Shown: one piece after another, positions 35,462 through 46,972 of the stretch
Layout: every line of letters starts with the position of its first letter
Numbering within the stretch: the stretch's first letter is position 1
Assembly (NCBI GenBank): GCA_008692225.1
Contig: VICG01000002.1
Span: 822,001-886,000 of the forward strand
Length of the DNA: 64,000 nt
DNA from: Monilinia fructicola
Lineage: Eukaryota > Ascomycota > Leotiomycetes > Helotiales > Sclerotiniaceae
Direction of reading: 5' to 3'
Translations under genes and position numbers: made by a program
Notes under the pieces: model-generated
The model's input: the letters and a program-made list of their open reading frames with translations, nothing else
What the model was told of the DNA's origin: nothing
The model's database searches: none

Positions 35462-37628
35462 ATGGATATCTTAAGGTTACTTTCCAGATCGACCAAACAA
35501 TCTGGTCAAAATGGATCGCAGAAAGGGGGAGCCGTTGTTACGAAATTGCCTTCGAGTGGAACATCTGCCAACCCTCAATTATACCACGATCCGATTCCCG
35601 AATCGAGGGGCAAGAAAAGAAAGAGGGGAGGGAAATCCAAGGATGATGATGATGATACCGCGGAACAAGGAGATAGAGATCTTGACTTTTTTTCTTCTGA
35701 ACCTGCGGCGCAGAAATCCAAGAAAAATACTTCCACAAGCGATGCGCCGAAACCTGCACAATCGATCGCTTCAGAACCGGAAGTTCTTCTGGATGAGGGG
35801 GAATGTCGACAGATATTGAAATCGCATCGATTGAAGGTTACCCTTCTGCCAGGCGCGAAGCCGCAGAAGAAAATTAAGAAGTCGAAGAAGTCGAAACCTA
35901 GTTCCAAGGCTACGAGTTCGAAGGAGGAGATCAAGCAGTTGTACCCACAACCGTTGATGTCATTTGGAGATTTACGAGCTACTTACAAAATATCGGGCAG
36001 ACTGTCGGAAAACTTAAGTGAGCAAGGATACAAAATTCCCACGGAAGTTCAGATGGGGAGCTTGCCGTTACTTTTGAAACCTTCAGTCGCGTTGAGTGGT
36101 TCCTCGGTAGACACCGATGAGTTGTCGAGTACTCTGGATTTGTTGGCTGTTGCTCCTACTGGAAGTGGCAAGACTCTAGCTTTTTTGATACCGGTCATTA
36201 ATGAAATAGTGCAACGACGTAGAACCTCTAGCAAGAATCATGACTTGGAAGCTGTGATCATTGCACCTACGAAAGAGCTCGCAAGTCAGATTGTGAACGA
36301 GGGGAAGAAGCTCAGCATTGGGACTGGCGTTAAGATTTTGGGGATGAAGAAAGGGATGAAGATAATTCCGAATGCGGATACTGAGGAAAAGCAGCAGTCA
36401 GACGACGATGAAGACGATGAATCCGTTGATGTGACTACCTCAGCCAGTCAGCCACTCACAAAGACTGATATATTGGTCACGACACCTTTGATTTTCCTTC
36501 ACGCATTGTCTTTAGGTTCCTCGGATGATCATGCTCCATTACCAACTGTCCGCACATTAGTTTTTCGATGAAGCAGATGTTCTTTTAGATCCGCTGTTCA
36601 GAGAGCAGACATTAGGTATTTGGAATTCATGTATCAATCCAGATCTACGAGTTACCCTTTGGTCCGCAACAATGGGCTCAAACATTGAGACACTTGCCTC
36701 GGCCACTATTCAAGCCAGACAAGACAAACTAGGACTTGAGAAACATTCAAATCTTGTTCGTCTAGTGGTCGGACTTAAAGATTCCGCCATTCCTAATATC
36801 ACACATCGCCTAATTTATGCTGCAACGGAGCCTGGTAAACTGATCGCTCTTCGACAGTTGCTTCGACCCACCGCAAAAACTATAGATGGAACGGAATCTT
36901 TGAGACCTCCATTCCTCGTCTTCACACAAACGATACCCCGAGCCATTGCTTTACATGCTGAGCTCCTCTATGACATACCTGCTGAGGCAGGCGGGTCTAC
37001 CAGAATCGCAGTATTGCATTCCGATCTGTCAGATTCGGTTAGAGATCATGTCATGACACGATTCCGCAATGGCGAGATCTGGATTTTGATTACCACGGAC
37101 ATCTTATCACGAGGGGTCGATTTCAAAGGTATCAACGGAGTAGTCAATTATGATGTTCCCAATTCAGGAGCAGCCTATATCCATCGTGTAGGACGTACTG
37201 GACGAGCCGGTCGTGATGGCGGTATCGCAGTGACATTCTACACTAAAGAAGACATCCCCTATGTCAAGAACGTCGCAAACATCATCGCGGCATCTGAAAA
37301 ACAAGCCGGCAAACCAGCAGGTGAATCGAGTATGCAGAAATGGCTGTTAGATGCCCTGCCAACACCTAGCAAGGAAGAAAAGAAGAAACTGAAGAAATAT
37401 GGTGTAGAGGCGAGACGAGGCGGGTTGGGCAATTCAAAGGATGGAAAGGATTCAAAGGGTGGAAAATCGAAGTCCAGAATGCAGATTAGTACGAAGAGTG
37501 GATATGAGAGGAAATTGGAAAATAATAGAAAGGGGGCCATTGAGGGGAGCAAGAGGAGAAAGCAGGGGAATGCTGCAGAGGCTGTAGAGAGGGTGGAAGA
37601 TGATGGGTGGGAGGGTATCGATGGTTGA
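35462..37628 (+). CDS. ROK1: DEAD-box RNA helicase Rok1 (DDX52 family), one-base frame break
   Basis: Nucleolar helicase for early 18S rRNA processing. The start [10 protein letters not shown] fits Rok1. A long Lys/Asp-rich N-terminus is followed by the Q-motif region (GYKIPTEVQ), motif I APTGSGKT, Ia [13 protein letters not shown], motif III WSATMG, then [17 protein letters not shown] and [11 protein letters not shown], and a basic tail. At motif II the sequence reads RTLVFR then stop, while one base later it continues [14 protein letters not shown]. The five T at 36561-36565 should be four to keep VFDEAD. Both halves are otherwise intact and highly conserved, and ROK1 is essential in yeast, so a sequence error is more likely than a pseudogene. 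No intron is needed. About 722 residues if corrected. Confidence 0.93.
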
Positions 37629-37949
37629 ATGTGTAGTTAATATGTGTGAAGTTTGGTTAGCTGAATACCCAATCGAGTTCTTGCCAGAGGAGGATTTCAT
37701 AGCGATGATCGAATCGTCGTTGAAAGATAAAATCCGAAAAGTTCATCCTCGGGCTCATTACGCATACAACCATTTTTGATACTTTTTCGCGAAAATCCCA
37801 TACCAATCCACACCAAGGAAATAAAGCAAACAGAAATCCCCAAATACAATGCATCAGTCAATCACAAATACATATACAAATACATATACAAATACAAACC
37901 AAACTTCAACATCCAGAAAATAGACATTCGAAGGCCATGCCCCGAGTCC
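37629..37949. other. Convergent intergenic region
   Basis: About 320 bp between ROK1 and SDR stops. It includes an ATACAAAT repeat at 37865-37900. No gene. Confidence 0.5.
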
Positions 37950-39203
37950 TCACATCTTACTCGGCATCCGCATACCCCCATCTAACCTCAGCACCACCCC
38001 ATTCAACATGACATTCTCAATACTTTGACGAACCAACTGCGCGAACTCATGGGGTTTCCCTGGTCGTGCTTTGGGTGCGGGTTGTTAGCTTGCTGTTTTG
38101 CATGGGTTGGGTTGGGTTGAAGAGTAGATGATGGGTGAAGAGGGAAAACAAAAGAAAAACTTACCGGGAAATTCCATCACGCGCGTTAAGCTTGCTCGTA
38201 CTTTGTCGCTCATCACGGCCGTCATGCGGGAATCAAAAAGGCTGGGGGCGATGGTTATCACGCGGATGCCGTGGCGGGATATGTCGCGGGTGAGGGGGAG
38301 GGTGAGGGAGGCGATTGCGCCTTTGGAGGCGGCGTAGGCGACTTTTGGGGTGGGTTAGTCTTTGTGTGGCTAGTGGGGAGGCGGGATGGGAGTGGGAAGG
38401 GGGAGGCGAGGAGGAATACTGGGATGTGGGAGGTGGGAAAATACCTTGGCCGGGTTGGCCGTCGAATGCGGCGGATGATGCTACCATGATGATTACGCCC
38501 CGTTCTCCATCTTCGGTTGAGGGCGCGGTGCGCGCCATGTGGGGGAGACATTGACGGATTAAGTCGATGGTGCCTCGGACGTTGACGTTCATTACGAAGT
38601 CAAAGTCGGAAAGGGAGAAGGGTTCGAGGTTGCGATCGAGTATCTGTGGAGAAGGGGGGTCTCAGTTTGTGGATTTGGGGAGGTTTTGGGTGTGGGGGAT
38701 GAATAAGGTTGGCGGGAGACATTTGAAGGGAGTGTTTGGGGGTCAGTTGGGAGAGGTATTATTGAGGGAGCTTTTAGCCACTGATACTTCAACGACGTTT
38801 CTTACTCCCTTCACAAAGCAACATGTAGCACCAAGAAAATGCAAACACACCTTAGCAGGAGTAGATACACCAGCGGCGGCAACCACTCCACCAACCTCCT
38901 TTCCAGTTTCCTTCACCCATGCCAGAGCACCCTCAACCGCATTCGTGATACTATCCGTCTCCAGAACATTGGTCTCAAAGAATTTAATCTTTCCACCTCC
39001 CACTTCTTGAACTAATTCTTCAGCCAACTCTTCATTCATATCTAGAACGGCAGCATATCCTCCAGCTTGACAGATATCAACGACACATGCTCGGCCTAAG
39101 CCAGAAGCTCTACATATCTTGTTAGTGAATCTTGATTCATAAACCTCATGAGTTAGTTTACTTACCCGCCTGACACAATGAAAGTTCTACCCTCTATCTT
39201 CAT
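37950..39203 (-). CDS. Short-chain dehydrogenase, 3-hydroxyacyl-CoA dehydrogenase type 2-like
   Basis: NAD(P)-dependent oxidoreductase, probably mitochondrial or peroxisomal acyl-CoA metabolism. Five exons: 39166-39203, 38851-39109, 38445-38643, 38165-38341 and 37950-38068. Introns of 56, 207, 103 and 96 bp are all in phase, giving 263 residues. The cofactor loop GASGLGRA is split by intron 1. Further features are Asp of AVLDMN (NAD preference), [20 protein letters not shown], catalytic Ser in MVASSAAF, and YAASK with the Tyr/Lys pair. The terminus [15 protein letters not shown] is typical of the HSD17B10-like branch. All active-site residues are present. The exact substrate is inferred. Confidence 0.85.
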
Positions 39204-39589
39204 CTTGATAGTATTTGAATAATAAATCGTGAAGAATCTCTATCGAAATATCACATGTATACCTAGGTAAACATTCACAAGATTATTCGTTCCTTCACCT
39301 CTCTTCCTCACTCATCATGTGCCTCGGCTCGTTGGATCCTCCTACGCTACTAGATTCACGAGCATCCATATAAAACCACTCTCGCAGATAGTTTAGCGCC
39401 GGGAAATGATTGGCTCAACACCGATGCGATAAGACTTGCGACAACTTTGATGTCACGTCCGATTGAAATATCTCTTTACTGAAGGAGATCAGAAGTTGAA
39501 ATCAGACCATCTCCAAAAACCGTTCAATTCTCGGTACCTTCTACATCAAGAAGTCAAGCCCGTTGCTGTCCTCCCCATCATAGGCGAAA
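39204..39589. promoter_or_regulatory. Bidirectional SDR/RAB4 promoter interval
   Basis: About 390 bp between divergent starts. It carries one TACCTAGGTA palindrome at about 39259. Nothing else is assigned. Confidence 0.5.
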
Positions 39590-40836
39590 ATGGTGCGACC
39601 TAGGCGCTCATCCGCTGCCAGTGACGAGAGTGCCAGTACTACCAGAGATCAGGTTGGTTTTCTACCCTTCATCGTTGAACCAACATGCAGATATACCAAG
39701 CGAGAGACAAAAGGAAAGACGCATGATACGTATGCTAATGGATGTCCAGGAATTAGGTAGCATGTACGATTATCTGGCCAAGATCATACTCCTAGGACCA
39801 AGTGGAAGCGGCAAGTATGTTCCACTTTCTTCTTGTGCTCGATGAGTGGGATGTTGATGGGAGAAGATGGTATGGGAACATGATACTGACGTCACACAGA
39901 TCATGTCTCTTACATCGCTTTGTCAAGAACGAATGGAGAATCCTATCCTCTCAGACCATTGGTGTAGAATTCGCCAGCAAGATCATAAGAGTGGGCAGCG
40001 GCAGCCGACGTAAGCGCATCAAACTCCAGGTACGGGAACCCCTCCCCCATCATCCCCCGCGTGCACTCGAAAGCTCATGAATGATGCCAAAGCTATGGGA
40101 CACGGCGGGCACTGAACGCTTCCGCTCCGTGTCACGCTCCTATTACCGTGGCGCCGCGGGCGCAGTCCTTTGTTACGATATCACCAACCATAATTCCTTC
40201 ACGGGTCTCCCTACCTTCCTCAATGATGCGCGAGCCCTGGCGTCCCCGAACCTTACGTTGCTGCTCGTGGGAAACAAGACGGATCTCGCAGAGTCCAATG
40301 CGGATTTGATCGATACCTCTGTGCCACCCGCCACACCATCGAGCATCAACAGCAAGAACTCCTCCTTTCCATTTGCGGCCGGGGGGTCGGTGAATTCGAG
40401 TTCGGGATATGTCGGGATCGGGACACAGCTGAAAGCGAGCGTGGCGCCGGACGGGCGAGATGTGAGTGCGGAAGAAGCATCAAGATGGGCCAGCTCTGCA
40501 GATATCCCGGTTTCGGTCGAGGTGTCTGCCTTGTCGGGAGAGAATGTGGAAGAGGTTTTCAATCGGTTGGCGAGGATGATATTAACGAAGATTGAGCTGG
40601 GGGAAATCGATCCGGACGATCCGATGAGTGGGATACAGTATGGGGATGGGGGGAGGTGGGATACGAATGCTAGTGATGGGGCGAGTGTGAAGAGTGGAAT
40701 GACGATTGAGGATGGGAGTGCAAGGAGGAGGAGGAAGGGGAAGAGAGGGCAGAATTGGGGACTAGGTGGAATGAGAGAATGGGAAGAGGTCTTTACATTG
40801 ACGGGGCAGCGAAGGAGGAGGGGTGGCTGCTGCTGA
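39590..40836 (+). CDS. Rab GTPase, Rab4/Ypt4-like
   Basis: Endosomal recycling GTPase. Four exons: 39590-39652, 39750-39814, 39900-40029 and 40093-40836, all GT-AG and in phase, 333 residues. Motifs: P-loop GPSGSGKS split by intron 2, switch I TIGVEFASK, WDTAGTERFRSVSRSYYRGA, GNKTD and EVSALSGENVEEVF. It ends GGCC for double geranylgeranylation. It is longer than a usual Rab (about 210 residues). A Ser/Gly-rich insert of about 60 residues follows NKTD, and a basic linker (RRRRKGKRG) precedes the prenylation site. The class is inferred from WDTAGTERFRSVSRSYYRGA and the YDYLAKIILLGPSGSGKS start. Confidence 0.9.
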
Positions 40837-42088
40837 GGAACGGGAAGGGAAGAGAAAACGCATCCCGGAGGCTAATGACATGTCCGAGGTGTCTTCTGAT
40901 GAACGGAGCTGAGCTCCTCTCATGCTCTGCATTGAAACAATGCCAGAGCCTGTTAATATGACGATTAATTGTAATGATAATATATACCCATTCTTTCCAT
41001 CTCCGCCTTACAGGACTCAACATTCATTACCTACTGAGGGTAAACTCGGTTTTACCCAATATTGTGCAGAACGATGGACGCTCGAACTACCAAATCACAT
41101 ATGAAGCTATGAAATAATATCACCCTACTCAAACACCACATTTTTATACATCACTAAAGGGAGAAGCTTAATCTACATACATACATACATACATACATAC
41201 ACATCCTACAGCCACCCACCCATAACTTCTCCAACATCGCAACCCATTAAAGATAGACAGACAGACAGACAGACAAACATACACAGACAGACCTCCCCAC
41301 ACCATATTCACCTCACCTCACCTCACCTCACCTTATCTCTCTCTCCCCTCTCCCCTCAAATATCTTCCATGACGACCATGACGACCATGACGACATCTGC
41401 AACAACACCTTATCTCATCCCACCCCATCCCATCCTATCCGCTTCCCCATAGACATGAAATGTATAAATGCACAATACAATGCGATACAATACGATACGA
41501 TACAATGCCTATCCACCACAACGTGGTACCATGTGGTCCACGGGTACTACTAGCTTTACTGATCGGGAAATAATATTCAGGTAGGCATAATGAAGCCATA
41601 CCGTATCTCTTTTCTCAATCAACATACCTACCCCTTTCTGTAAAACATTTATTTCATGGAATGAAACATTGAAACATCACGTTTCATGAATTTGTATTCA
41701 AGGGAATGAATTGAGATGGAATGGTCAATGTATTATGAAATGAATTGAAATAAGTTAAATTGAATTGAATTAAATCATATCAAAAGAAAGAATCCCAAGT
41801 TGATTATCCCTCAACTGCTCGACTAATAAGTAAACCAATATAGCAAGAATAGCTAGCGAGCGCAGGGTGAAAAAAAGTGCCCCTGATCGTCACGAAATAA
41901 AACTCCTTTGACAAGCGATCTTCATCAACCCATTTATTCATCACCAAACGTTTGGTCCTCCATCCTCTGCACTCAAGTGAAAGAAAGCACTGTCATTATC
42001 AACAATCCCTCATATCATATCATAAAAATCGTATCCATGCAAAGATCGTCTCATCCACAATGAATTCATTACCATCATCTCTCTTCAC
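40837..42088. other. Convergent intergenic region, RAB4 / CAX
   Basis: About 1.25 kb. It holds ATAC (41178-41202), GACA and CTCAC tracts, ATACAATACGATACGAT units near 41480-41510, and one TCCACGGGTAC near 41537. No supported gene; both 3' UTRs are expected here. Confidence 0.55.
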
Positions 42089-44945
42089 CTAAACACCCAT
42101 GATCCCCCTGACCAACATCTTTGCTGCATCAGCATTCCCACCCAGATTGCTTTGATCCTCTGTACTTGGATAGAAGAATGCTGCTACTGCAATAATGACA
42201 TAAGCTGCGCAAAGAAGTGCACCCTCAAGGTAATTGGATCTTCCATCAAGAACCAAGAAATTTACAATAAAGGCCGAGACGAAAAGACAGACAGTTTCAA
42301 AGAGGGTGAAGTATAACGTCATTTCTTTAGACATGCACCAGCCGAGGAGCACAATGAATGGAGTGACGAAAAGGGCTTTTGCTTGGGTTAGCTACGATGA
42401 GACTCAAACATGGGGATGATTCTACATACCAATTTGAATAGAAGAACCAACAGCAACACCAATTGCCAAATCCATTTTATTCTTGCTAGCAACCGTGACC
42501 GCAGTAACGTGCTCGGCGGCATTACCAACAATAGGTAAGATGATAAGACCAATAAAAGCTTCACTCAAACCCGAATTGCCAGCTACAACAGCGTTGATAC
42601 TGTCAACCATGAATTCGGCACACGCTGCGACAAGACCAGTAGAGAGAAGAAGTAAAACGACGGCAGTAGTACGAGAAATATTTTCATCCTCATCATCCAT
42701 GGGAACCTTGTTGGCGGCAATAGCAGTGCTGTTGACACGAATAGGGGCAAGATTTGATGGGGTACCAGCCTGGGTATGACGTAGTTTGATTGAGACGGTC
42801 GGGTAAAGAATTTGTGCGACGAATTCCCATACGAACGCGAGGAATGTTGCCAGATGGTGGAGTAGCGGTAGGTGCAGGATTGGTAAAGACATTTTGAGAG
42901 AAAGTCTTTGGAATTTGAGGTCGAATGCCAGAGGTGATCCCACGAAGTGTAAATGGGCGCTTTTGAGTAATATCTTGTTGAGCTTCTGGATCTTCCATCA
43001 TAGCAAAGTCAACACGACGTGGCTCCGAATCGGATTGTGCAACCTCTGGGATTTTCTCGTTGTTTGAATCCAGGAACGACACCTTCATTAATAGTTTTTT
43101 GATGTCGGAGGGCTCTTTTACGAGCCTTCTTTTCCTTCTTCTGCTCCTTGAGTTCTCTCTTATGTTCCTTTCTGGTCATGACGTAATTTGTAAATGAACC
43201 ATTTCGACTTCTCCTAGGACGCTCATCATCACCATCCTCAGCAAAGTCGATAGCACCTGTACGATGATCGTCGCCAGTCGAACCACTACCTTCAGCCGTA
43301 TGATTGATGCTGCTATTACCAAAAGAAGGTGTACGAAGAGCCTCGACATCTACAGTATCTTTTGATGCTGAGCTTGACTTACGACGTCTACCACCTCTGA
43401 TGAGTCTCTTGACACGTTTTGCAGTGGTGTTGGAACCACTAGAGCTGTCAGAATCAGAGCTCGAAGAAGATGAATCATCAGATGATGAGTCCATCCAAGC
43501 CGCGACAGGTCCAGGCGCTGATTCTTCATCAATGATATGTTGAGGAGTACTTTCATACATGTACGCGTGAGACTTCAATTGAAACAAGAGGTACATGGCG
43601 TAAACCAAAAGAAGGACCTGATAAAGATTAATCCATCGTCTTCACGAGACCATGATGATTGAGAACTTACAACACTAGTGCCACGACTAACTTGCAAGAC
43701 TCTGGTGTTGGCCTTATTTTCAGAAGTCGTAGTGTTGAAAGATGCATGGAAAGCAGTCTAGATTCGTTAGTGAATTCATACTTCCCTTCCAAACCGAGAG
43801 ATTCACATACCGGAAGCAATAAACTCATGACGCTCAAACTTAGAAGACAAGCACTCATTTGTGTAACAGTACTGTTGTAGATCTACGATCGTCAGCGTTG
43901 ATACAAAAGTTATTTGATTGATGGGTGAATTACCTGTTCACGGAAGCGCAGCCCACCAACCAAGAAACACATTCCTAGAATCAAGAGTAGATTTGCAAGA
44001 ATCGAGCCTAGCAAGGAGGCTTGGACAATACGGATTTCATTCTGTTCACAGTTAGAATGGATCAAATCTAATGGATTGATTTGCGAACCTTTTGCAATGC
44101 AATGCTACAAGGTTAAAAATAAACAGGTGAGCATATATTTTTGAAAATGGATTTCACACGGGACTTGCATGAGACAAAAGAAAATGTAGAGGGTATAATG
44201 ATATGGGACGCGATTGATATGATAATGCCTTTAAGAGGGCTTCTCGCACTTTCTTGTCTTGATCTCTTGTGAGGTAGACATACATACTGGTAACTTTGTT
44301 AGCTTACTTCTCCATCCCTAGTCCAAAGCATGGGGAAACTTACAAGATGATAAGCTCAACGGCATTACCAAAAGTCACATTCATCAAAGCACCAATTGTA
44401 TCACCCATCCTCTTAGCCACACTCTCAGTTGCATGACTAAGTAAACCTGCCAAAGGTATAATAGCAATTGCATTCATGGCAAAGATAATACCTGGACTGA
44501 GACCTACTGCATACGCAGCAATACCCACTGGTACAAATACCAACAAAATGTTGATCACACTCGAAAGTATAATATGTTTACCGGTAAGCCAAAATCGAAT
44601 GGCAATATTCTTCTTCTTGGGTTTCTCTGCCTGGGGAGATTCTATGATATTCCCCTCTCCATCAACTTGCGGAGGTGGAGCTGGTGGCGGATGAAGGTTG
44701 GATGTGTCATCTGCCACATTATTTGATGTGGGATTTGAGCGTGCATTCTTGAGGCCATTGTGAACTGTGTTATTTGCTGTCGAGGTAGCATTGTTATTAT
44801 TCGGAGTATTGGTAGGGGAATTACTCAAGGGAAGAGTTGGACCACTCGAATCTGTCGAATTCGTAGAGTTGCCATGCGTCTTGGATTTATTCCCAAAGCT
44901 CACACGATCTATAAATGACGGCGAATTAGAGGAAGTTTCCTTCAT
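42089..44945 (-). CDS. CAX-type Ca2+/H+ exchanger with two one-base frame breaks
   Basis: Vacuolar cation/proton antiporter. Exons: 44344-44945, a 16-nt exon 44089-44104, 43934-44041, 43811-43882, 43671-43757, 42430-43617 and 42089-42375. The start MKETSSNSPS is chosen over an upstream Met at 45371, which lies in microsatellite-encoded residues. The first repeat has the helix GNAVELII joined to FIALQKNEIRIVQASLLGS. The second has GLIILPIVGNAAEHVTAV and MDLAIGVAVGSSIQI, each with the family acidic residue. A 250-residue hydrophilic loop separates the halves. In that loop the frame changes near 43048-43055 and near 42785-42787. Removing one base at each gives about 785 residues and makes the last splice phase close. 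Likely sequence errors. Confidence 0.85.
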
Positions 44946-46043
44946 CGATGTAGAATCAAATGAGATAGATTTGATTATGAATTTTGGATGAGATTCTTTG
45001 GAGAGAAAGGGCGATATCGTTGTAAGAAGGAAGAAGGAAGAAGGAAGGAGGAAGGAGGAAGGAAGAAGGAAGAAACGATTCGCTATCAAAGATGAAAAGA
45101 AATCGAGGTAGAGTTGAGGTGAGATGAGGGTTGTCTTAGTAAAAGTCAAAGTAGAGGAGGAGGAGGAGGAGAGAAGAAGAGAGAGAAAGAAGGGAAGAAG
45201 GAAGGAGGAAGGAGAAAGGAGGAAGGGGGAAGAAAGGGTAATATAATATGTACTGTTGGTGTCGTGAGGCGTAGTAGTGTCGTTATCAGTCAAGTTGTAT
45301 GTATGTATGTATTGTATGAAGTATGTATGTATGTATGTATCACTGATGTATGTATTATTGTGATGAGCCAAAAAGTGATCAAGTTTCGTGTGTTGAAATT
45401 GAAATTGAAAAAGAAAAAGAAAAAGAAAAAACAGCCGTCTGTAGGTAGAAGGAATCCAGCAGCTGGAGGTATAACACGTTTGCTATGAGAAACAAAAAGG
45501 GAAGCAATCATGAACAACAATGGATAACTTGGAATGGGTAGAAAAGGCTTGTTTGGACATTGAAAGGAAGGAACACGGTGAAAGATCCCTCCGTAGATAA
45601 GGCGAAGGATAGAGAGACAAGGATAATTCAAGTTCTGATCATTGCCAAGGCTGAACAAACTCTAATGCCAAGGAGTGGAGAAGGATTTGAGAACAAGACA
45701 GGAGGAATTTCTATTAGAATGATTGGATGAAAATAATGAGAATGAATATACTCTGTATATATATACTCGAGTATGTGTATATATATGAATATATAGGATA
45801 TATATATCTATATATATTTTAAATAATATAATGTTAAACTTACTTAATTTATAAATCAATAAAAAGATATATATATTTATAATCGATATATAGATATATA
45901 AATATATAAATATATAATATATAATATATAAATATATAAATAATATATAAATATATAAATATATAAATATATAAATATATAAATATATAAATATATAAAT
46001 ATATAAATATATAAATATATAAATATATAAATATATAAATATA

Positions 46044-46077
<34 letters not shown>

Positions 46078-46972
46078 TATCAATACCCATGAGTTAAATA
46101 TACCATAGTAAAAATATCCATAAATAGATATATTAATATTTATATTATAATATATCCATATCATATACCTACCTACATTACATAATCATCATCTTTTAAT
46201 ACCTACCTACCTACCTACGAGGCATTGATTTGTATCACTTGATCAATTACCCAATCAAGTATTCCTTTCGTTACATCAACGTATAACCAACCTTCTCCTC
46301 CTCCCGCTGACTTTTATTCTCCTATCTCCAAGGTTACTTTGCATCTTATCTGAAGAATCTTGAGTGACCATTTCCATCCTTTGAAGTCTCATCCGACCTC
46401 GTACCCATCTACTCGAGTACAAGTACTTATTGTTCTTCCTTAGGCGAGAGGCAAAGGGTTTCGAACATCCATGGATGTAATAGTAGATGTATATCAAAAT
46501 ATTGATAGGCAATGGTAGCTGAACATATCATGTAAAATGGGATAACATGAATAAGAAGAGGAAAAGGGAATAAAACACAGGAAATATTAGATACGTAGGT
46601 ACTGTTCTTACTCTCCCCCTTATCCATCTTTTAATAATCCCCAATCAAATCAGATACATCCCCGGGCCACCGTTGGTTCACTTCTTTTTAGTCGTCCTTG
46701 GTCTCGGTCCCCTTTCCCAATAACTTTCTCACACAGTATTCCCTCTCAACCAGCCACAAGCCGTCGATCCGTCAATTAGAGTTGGAGTTAACCATCTCCG
46801 CCAATAGTTGAGTTTCAAATAGCAGCGGATGGATGGAAATGATAACGAGGGGATAATCTGATTGATCCAGCACTGTATGTGTGATCAGGGGTAGAATACT
46901 TGTAGTTCATGAAATAGACGTTCTCATCAAGGTACAGTACTGGTATCTACTTGCAGGTATGATGAATCTGTA
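44946..46972. other. CAX upstream region with long microsatellites
   Basis: About 2 kb. 45000-45235 is GGAA/GAGG purine-rich on the + strand, and 45295-45345 has GTAT units. 45890-46080 is a long AT repeat, and 46195-46215 has CTAC units. No protein-like frame is present. The purine tract is pyrimidine-rich on the coding strand of CAX and may be its leader. Confidence 0.55.
45890..46080. repeat. AT-rich tandem repeat, 8-bp unit ATATAAAT
   Basis: About 190 bp of near-perfect ATATAAAT units grade into plain AT repeats at both ends. Open frames on the minus strand across it (YIYIYIF-type) are artefacts of the repeat. Confidence 0.9.

Noticed and set aside
44946..45371. N-terminal extension of CAX to the Met at 45371
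   Set aside because: The extra residues are encoded by GGAA/GTAT microsatellites. The Met at 44945 starts the plausible cytosolic domain.
45662..46164. Long minus-strand open frames rich in Tyr/Ile
   Set aside because: They translate the ATATAAAT tandem repeat; composition is purely repeat-driven.
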